From positions 1 through 29,385 of the forward strand of contig CAJUHX010000024.1 in NCBI GenBank assembly GCA_910586455.1: a stretch of 29,385 nucleotides of DNA, in the 5' to 3' direction. The notes under the pieces are model-generated. The model saw nothing but the letters and a program-made list of their open reading frames with translations. It made no database searches and had not been told where the DNA came from. The position numbers and the translations under genes were made by a program. Numbering within the stretch: position 1 is the first letter of the stretch; every line of letters starts with the position of its first letter. The stretch comes from an uncultured Muribaculaceae bacterium (GTDB lineage: Bacteria; Bacteroidota; Bacteroidia; Bacteroidales; Muribaculaceae). Positions 26,254 to 29,385 of this stretch are shown one piece after another.

Positions 26254-26528
26254 AAAAACAAAGGCAAGAGAGCCACGGCAGCAATGTCGCTTAAAAATAC
26301 ACCCACATCAAAGTAGATTGGGAAACTCGTCAATTTAATATGAAATACCGAGACAAGCTTAGCCGCCCGATGGCGGGCCCCAACCCTCGCAAGAGGATGC
26401 TTTAAGCCAGGCGGATTACAAAGGACGGCGAGCTCTCAAATCCTGTCTTTTCGGAGTTTCATCGCATCCTTTGATGTGGACTTATAAGGAGGTTGTGTCG
26501 TATTAATTTACGACACAGCCTCTGTTTT
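26254..26528 (+). ncRNA. Candidate structured non-coding RNA, about 275 nt, unassigned
   Basis: The stretch has its own consensus promoter upstream and ends in a strong intrinsic terminator, yet contains no plausible gene; the only start-stop pair is a 10-codon ORF at 26284-26316. Local hairpins can be drawn by eye: ccgcc-cgat-ggcgg (26363-26376) next to cctc-gcaa-gagg (26385-26396). Longer pairings include gatgc (26396-26400) with gcatc (26463-26467), and ggatt (26413-26417) with aatcc (26439-26443). I see none of the hallmark motifs of tmRNA, RNase P RNA or SRP RNA. A Bacteroidales 6S-type RNA is one possibility I cannot confirm. A riboswitch is less likely, since termination occurs before any gene and a tRNA follows. 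Confidence 0.55.
26488..26528 (+). terminator. Strong intrinsic terminator ending the candidate ncRNA
   Basis: A 14-bp stem (gaggttgtgtcgta / tacgacacagcctc, one G-U pair) with a ttaatt loop, followed by tgttttt. Confidence 0.88.
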
Positions 26529-26735
26529 TCTGAATATATTTGATGTTAAAGGCAACGGCGAAAGGCAATGTCATGGCGAGTCCTTGTCTTGTATACTCTT
26601 GCCTGATGACTCCTATGTCGGGCTATCCGGCTGACAATAGCACTGTTACCGTAACCCCCATAGCAGGTATATCGGCAAAAATCAATAGTAAAAAAAGAAA
26701 TATTGAAATTATGCCGTGAAAAAAATGCCAAAAAA
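26529..26735. other. Gene-free stretch between ncRNA terminator and tRNA promoter
   Basis: About 200 bases with no convincing gene on either strand. A 67-codon minus-strand frame crosses it but shows no recognisable domain or promoter. The sequence becomes A-rich towards the tRNA promoter. Confidence 0.6.
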
Positions 26736-26736
26736 C

Positions 26737-26767
26737 TTGCACAATCCAAAAACTATCCGTAACTTTG
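26737..26767 (+). promoter_or_regulatory. Promoter of tRNA-Ser
   Basis: TTG (26737-26739) and TAACTTTG (26760-26767) with 20 nt between them: an almost ideal Bacteroidetes promoter 37 nt upstream of the tRNA 5' end. Confidence 0.78.
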
Positions 26768-26803
26768 CACTGTCAAAAACGGAACCCACCGCGATGACAA
26801 AAT

Positions 26804-26892
26804 GGAGAGGTGGGTGAGTGGCTGAAACCACCGGTTTGCTAAACCGACGACGGGAGCAATCCTGTCCACGAGTTCGAATCTCGTCCTCTCCG
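26804..26892 (+). tRNA. tRNA-Ser, anticodon GCU
   Basis: An 89-nt class II tRNA. The acceptor stem is ggagagg with cctctcc (26804-26810 / 26885-26891), followed by discriminator G; the CCA end is not encoded. The anticodon loop is ttgctaa with anticodon GCT at 26838-26840, decoding AGC/AGU as serine. The long variable arm (cgggagcaatcctg) is typical of tRNA-Ser. The T arm contains gttcgaatc. The D arm contains tgagtggctgaaa. Confidence 0.96.
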
Positions 26893-26893
26893 C

Positions 26894-26930
26894 AAAAGCG
26901 CTGCAAGTCACCGACTTGCAGCGCTTTTTT
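26894..26930 (+). terminator. Intrinsic terminator of tRNA-Ser
   Basis: A 16-bp stem (26894-26909 with 26913-26928, core gcgctgcaag / cttgcagcgc) with a tiny loop, followed by a T-run. It begins two bases after the tRNA. Confidence 0.92.
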
Positions 26931-26975
26931 GTATCAGTCACGCCGTTGTATCAAAACTTCATTACCCCCTAAGAA

Positions 26976-27017
26976 ACGCTATTGCCTCAGTACCACTTGG
27001 TTCTGAGGCAATAGCGT
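26976..27017 (-). terminator. Hairpin terminator facing the leftward promoter
   Basis: A perfect 15-bp inverted repeat (acgctattgcctcag / ctgaggcaatagcgt), extended in the loop by acc/ggt. On the minus strand it is followed by ttctta, a modest T-rich tail; on the plus strand the flank is not T-rich. It lies between the tRNA terminator and the invertible segment, where it would stop transcripts from the leftward promoter at 27063-27093. Confidence 0.6.
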
Positions 27018-27033
27018 GTAGTAATCGTCCAAA

Positions 27034-27223
27034 TCTCTTGGTAAGAGTTACTATTTTATGTACAAAGGTATGAATTTTTATTGAGATGCCAAAACTTTTC
27101 GTATAATTTTTACCCCCCAAAACAGAATGAGAGCATAATTTGCTTTAAAAACGACATAAATTGGACTACTCAATTATTTGGTAATAAGACGCATATCTTC
27201 CATCCAAATCTCTTACCAAGAGA
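27034..27223. repeat. Putative invertible promoter element bounded by 14-bp inverted repeats
   Basis: The left repeat tctcttggtaagag (27034-27047) is the exact reverse complement of the right repeat ctcttaccaagaga (27210-27223). Each is itself a near-palindrome, ctctt and aagag around a 3-nt core that is ggt on the left and acc on the right, so the core defines opposite orientations. The copies also share the flank tccaaat in direct orientation. The enclosed 162 bp hold one consensus promoter, directed away from the UpxY-like gene. The layout is that of Bacteroidales phase-variable capsule promoters. No recombinase gene is present in the window, so inversion is an inference. Confidence 0.65.
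27063..27093 (-). promoter_or_regulatory. Consensus promoter inside the invertible element, OFF orientation
   Basis: On the minus strand TTTG (27093-27090) and TACCTTTG (27070-27063) are separated by 19 nt, matching both boxes. No perfect TAnnTTTG box was found on the plus strand between 27048 and 27345. If the segment inverted, the -7 box would fall at about 27187-27194 facing the UpxY-like gene, with a leader of about 145 nt. Confidence 0.68.
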
Positions 27224-27345
27224 GGGTTATCTATTGAGATAAACAGTTTTCGGAAGTGTGATAAGATGCCGCCTCTAAATAATTGATTTACAAGGGGCAA
27301 TGGTTTTATCACGCTAAATAAAAGTGCACTCTTAAGCAACGAAAT

Positions 27346-28341
27346 GTGATAAATTCCGATTTGGAATCTCCTTGTTGGTTTGTACTGAACTACGTCGGAC
27401 TTGCCTTTAGGAATATGTGTCAAAAAGCGGTCGACAGATTCAACATGCGTCACGATTGCGACCTCGAACTGTTTGCCCCCACCTACGTGGTAAGGGAAAC
27501 TAAGAACGGTGAGGTAAAGATGAAAACTGCCAATCTTACTTTCCATTATGTTTTTGTGCGAGGAACATTTACAGATGTGAAGATGCTTTGTTCGCAGCAG
27601 ATTGGTTTTTCTTTTCTGATCGACCATGGCGCTTCTGAACGATATGCGACAGTCAGCGATAGGAACATGGCTAATTTCAAGAACATAGCCCGCGCATACA
27701 GAAACTGCCTGCCCTACTTCTCACTCGAAGATATAGACCTTGAGGAGGGCGACATCGTTGAAGTCATCAACGGTGATTTCCCGGGGCTTATAGGTGTGTA
27801 TATACCTAAACCTAAAAGCAAATCTGGCAATATCATACTCAAGGTATACAATAATGTTGGCACAATTGCATTTGATGTGAAAGCAACGGATGTCAGAGTA
27901 CTTGAGTTCTCGCATAAATCGACGCGGCCAAACGACCAGCTCGATGCTATAGTGCCCCATCTTCTCAGTGCATTACGGTATCATAAAATATCTGAGCCTC
28001 TCCCGTCCGCACTCGTAGCGAAGATGTTGGTATTCTGCAGCCGCATGGGAATTGTTCGGATTAACAACCGTAAACTTGATGCAAGGCTTCAGGCTGTCCT
28101 CTTCGGTTGCAATACCATTCTTGGAAATAATGAGGACGCCGAGTTGGCCAAGATCCGGTATGATAAGTTGAAGGAAGCAGTGACAAATGAATGGACATCA
28201 GCATTGATTTCGCTGATTTTCGCCATAATTGAGAATGATGCCGACAGGCTCATAAATGCCCAAGACAGTATCAAGAGCTTGACACCCACATCGAAAGCAC
28301 AGAAGATGCTTGTTGAGGAATATGCATTTTACAATGAATAG
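27346..28341 (+). CDS. UpxY-like NusG-family transcription antiterminator
   Basis: A 331-residue NusG-paralogue of the type that heads Bacteroidales capsule operons (UpxY), where it lets RNA polymerase read through the long leader and operon. The NGN domain spans about residues 10-118: WFVLNYVGLAFRNMCQKAVD, then LELFAPTYVVRE and FHYVFVRGTFTDVKML. A KOW motif lies at about 134-150 (EEGDIVEVINGDFPGLIGV). A further ~140 residues, mainly helical, follow (about 190-331), making it nearly twice the length of B. fragilis UpxY proteins (about 170, from memory). The start is a GTG at 27346; there is no in-frame ATG between it and the upstream stop at 27319. It is the first gene after the putative invertible promoter. 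Confidence 0.82.
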   Translation: MINSDLESPCWFVLNYVGLAFRNMCQKAVDRFNMRHDCDLELFAPTYVVRETKNGEVKMKTANLTFHYVFVRGTFTDVKMLCSQQIGFSFLIDHGASERYATVSDRNMANFKNIARAYRNCLPYFSLEDIDLEEGDIVEVINGDFPGLIGVYIPKPKSKSGNIILKVYNNVGTIAFDVKATDVRVLEFSHKSTRPNDQLDAIVPHLLSALRYHKISEPLPSALVAKMLVFCSRMGIVRINNRKLDARLQAVLFGCNTILGNNEDAELAKIRYDKLKEAVTNEWTSALISLIFAIIENDADRLINAQDSIKSLTPTSKAQKMLVEEYAFYNE

Positions 28342-28498
28342 GACAAGCTGGGATAGCAAGACTGTCGAAGCAATGGCCTATTTCTGTTCCTTCCAGATAC
28401 AACAACGCCTTGCAGAACAGCACCGCCACTACCTCGATAATTACGACGCAACAGACCGCAAAACCCACTCCGCAGCTGATTCGCTACGCTTCAGATAG
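28334..28498 (+). CDS. Short hypothetical ORF overlapping the end of the UpxY-like gene
   Basis: A 54-codon frame starting eight bases inside the UpxY-like stop. The product begins MNRTSWDSKTVEAMAYFCSF and is helical and polar, with no recognised domain. The close overlap suggests translational coupling, but the length is too short to judge. It is not recognisably UpxZ, the partner normally found next in B. fragilis capsule loci. It could equally be a decayed gene end. Confidence 0.35.
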   Translation: MNRTSWDSKTVEAMAYFCSFQIQQRLAEQHRHYLDNYDATDRKTHSAADSLRFR

Positions 28499-28534
28499 AC
28501 AGAGCAAATTATAAAATATAAAATAAACTTTTAA

Positions 28535-28642
28535 CGCGTTCGACTTATAAAGAGAGTTGCCATCATAATAGGGAATGAGGGAAGAATACGAAACTTTCTT
28601 CCCGGAGTATCCAAGGGTATGACCAACTTAAAAAAGTTTTAG
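28535..28642 (+). pseudogene. Possible gene remnant, resembling the start of a caspase-like domain
   Basis: A 35-codon open stretch without a standard start, bounded by stops on both sides, translates to a segment containing LIKRVAIIIGNEGRIRNFL then PGVSKGMTNLKKF. A hydrophobic strand followed by IIGN and a LPGV..DM-like helix is what I recall for the first beta-strand of caspase-fold (C14) proteins in Bacteroidales. The surrounding 200 bases (28499-28698) are otherwise AT-rich and gene-free. The assignment is weak and rests on memory of the family. Confidence 0.25.
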
Positions 28643-28698
28643 TCTTATTTATAATGTGAAAATTTGACGCATACTGAACAATACACGACGAGGAAAAT

Positions 28699-29334
28699 AT
28701 GACGTATACGAATTTGAAGGCTCGTAATTCCAATATTGAAATATTGAGAATTCTTGCCATGTTTATGGTTCTTATGTTACATGTTAATTTTATGACAATA
28801 GGAGAACCAACGACAGCGGAGTCTATTACGAACCCTGTACCCACTTTTTTCAGAGTGTTTTTCCAAATGACCACGAATATTGCAGTAAATTTATTTGTGC
28901 TAATTTCGGGGTGGTTTGGCATTAGATTTAGCTATCGTGGTTTGTGTAAATTCCTTTTTCAATGTATTTTCATTGTTACATTAATGTATCTCATCGGATT
29001 ATGTATTGGACTAACAACATTTGAACCTAAATTAATCCTGGAGTGCTTCTTTTTGGAGAACAATGGATGGTTTGTAAAGGCATATTTGGCTCTGTTTATA
29101 CTTTCGCCGGTTTTAAATGTATATTGTAATAATTCGGATGAGGCATTCCAGCGGAGAATACTAATCTATTTCTTTGTATTTCAAACTATTTTCGGGGCAT
29201 TTACGATGTCCGCTAAATTTATTCAGGCGGGTTTTTCAACGTTTTCATTCATCGGTCTATATTTGTTGGCGAGATATATGCATCAATATGGTATGAGATA
29301 CACGAAATACTCAAAATACATATTTATAATATAG
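28699..29334 (+). CDS. O-acyltransferase (acyltransferase_3 family), truncated
   Basis: A 211-residue N-terminal portion of an acyltransferase_3/OafA/WecH-like integral membrane enzyme, which would O-acetylate a surface polysaccharide. The hallmark first helix with the catalytic-type histidine is NIEILRILAMFMVLMLHVNF, followed by NIAVNLFVLISGWFGIRF. About six hydrophobic helices are present, where full-length members have about ten in 330-370 residues. The frame ends TKYSKYIFII then TAG at a point where family members normally continue into further helices, so the gene is broken or cut by a rearrangement. Base composition is AT-rich compared with the 1-26 kb genes, consistent with an exchanged capsule locus. 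Confidence 0.75.
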   Translation: MTYTNLKARNSNIEILRILAMFMVLMLHVNFMTIGEPTTAESITNPVPTFFRVFFQMTTNIAVNLFVLISGWFGIRFSYRGLCKFLFQCIFIVTLMYLIGLCIGLTTFEPKLILECFFLENNGWFVKAYLALFILSPVLNVYCNNSDEAFQRRILIYFFVFQTIFGAFTMSAKFIQAGFSTFSFIGLYLLARYMHQYGMRYTKYSKYIFII

Positions 29335-29385
29335 GTATAGGCGCTTAGAGCGCACTACCGCCATATCTGATTATTAGCGAGTTAG
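29335..29385. other. Compositionally distinct last 51 bases
   Basis: After the acyltransferase stop the base composition becomes noticeably less AT-rich, and no frame continues the protein. On the minus strand an ATG at 29364 opens a short frame (MAVVRSKR...) that runs into the acyltransferase end and stops soon after. It may be the edge of an inserted or rearranged element, but too little is visible. Confidence 0.3.

Noticed and set aside
26284..26316. 10-codon ORF inside the candidate ncRNA, possible leader peptide
   Set aside because: A frame this short is expected by chance, and no downstream gene exists to be attenuated by it.
26254..26528. tmRNA, RNase P RNA or riboswitch identity for the candidate ncRNA
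   Set aside because: No tag-peptide frame or tRNA-like end, no RNase P core motif seen, and no gene immediately downstream under its control.
26546..26749. 67-codon minus-strand frame between the ncRNA and the tRNA
   Set aside because: No domain, no promoter and unusual composition; not supportable as a gene.
27166..27627. 153-codon minus-strand frame across the UpxY-like start
   Set aside because: It overlaps the NGN-coding region antisense, has no domain, and its end lies inside the putative invertible element.

Overview
The window is chromosomal DNA of a Bacteroidales bacterium, most likely of the Muribaculaceae/Porphyromonadaceae side of the order. This is inferred from several things seen in the sequence: promoters of the Bacteroidetes type (a TAnnTTTG box about 20 nt after a TTG), start codons without clear Shine-Dalgarno sequences, and Bacteroidales-typical families (DUF4923-like protein, PCMD lipoprotein, phosphate-selective porin-like protein, UpxY-type antiterminator). 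No rRNA, CRISPR array or complete insertion sequence was seen.

Layout. 1-340 is the N-terminal part of htpG (Hsp90, minus strand), followed by a secreted M48 metalloprotease (minus) and a small membrane protein (plus) fired from a back-to-back palindromic promoter. 1921-4485 is clpC (minus), divergent from gyrA (4722-7286, plus), which is followed closely by a secreted TPR protein. A 21-bp bidirectional terminator separates this from an ApbE lipoprotein (minus). A DJ-1/PfpI protein follows on plus. 10537-15816 is a compact minus-strand run: membrane nucleotide-sugar dehydratase (FlaA1/WbpM type), DUF4923-like protein, and a KtrB/KtrA potassium uptake pair. 16090-20388 is a four-gene envelope cluster on plus: two tandemly duplicated beta-barrel proteins, a PCMD lipoprotein and a porin, mostly with overlapping start and stop codons. 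20493-26196 is a plus-strand housekeeping run: DedA membrane protein, ribulose-phosphate 3-epimerase, FtsK, a LolA-like protein and thioredoxin reductase.

From 26.2 kb the character changes. A stretch with its own promoter and a strong terminator but no gene (about 26254-26527) is a candidate non-coding RNA. A tRNA-Ser(GCU) follows, with its own promoter and terminator. Beyond the tRNA the DNA looks more AT-rich and accessory: a NusG/UpxY-like antiterminator of the kind that heads Bacteroidales capsule loci, a tiny ORF, a gene remnant and an O-acyltransferase that stops early.

The most interesting signal is between the tRNA and the UpxY-like gene. Two 14-bp perfect inverted repeats (27034-27047 and 27210-27223) enclose 162 bp that hold one consensus promoter, and this promoter points away from the UpxY-like gene, towards a hairpin terminator. 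This is the arrangement expected of a phase-variable invertible capsule promoter caught in the OFF orientation. It is inferred from sequence alone; no recombinase gene lies in the window.
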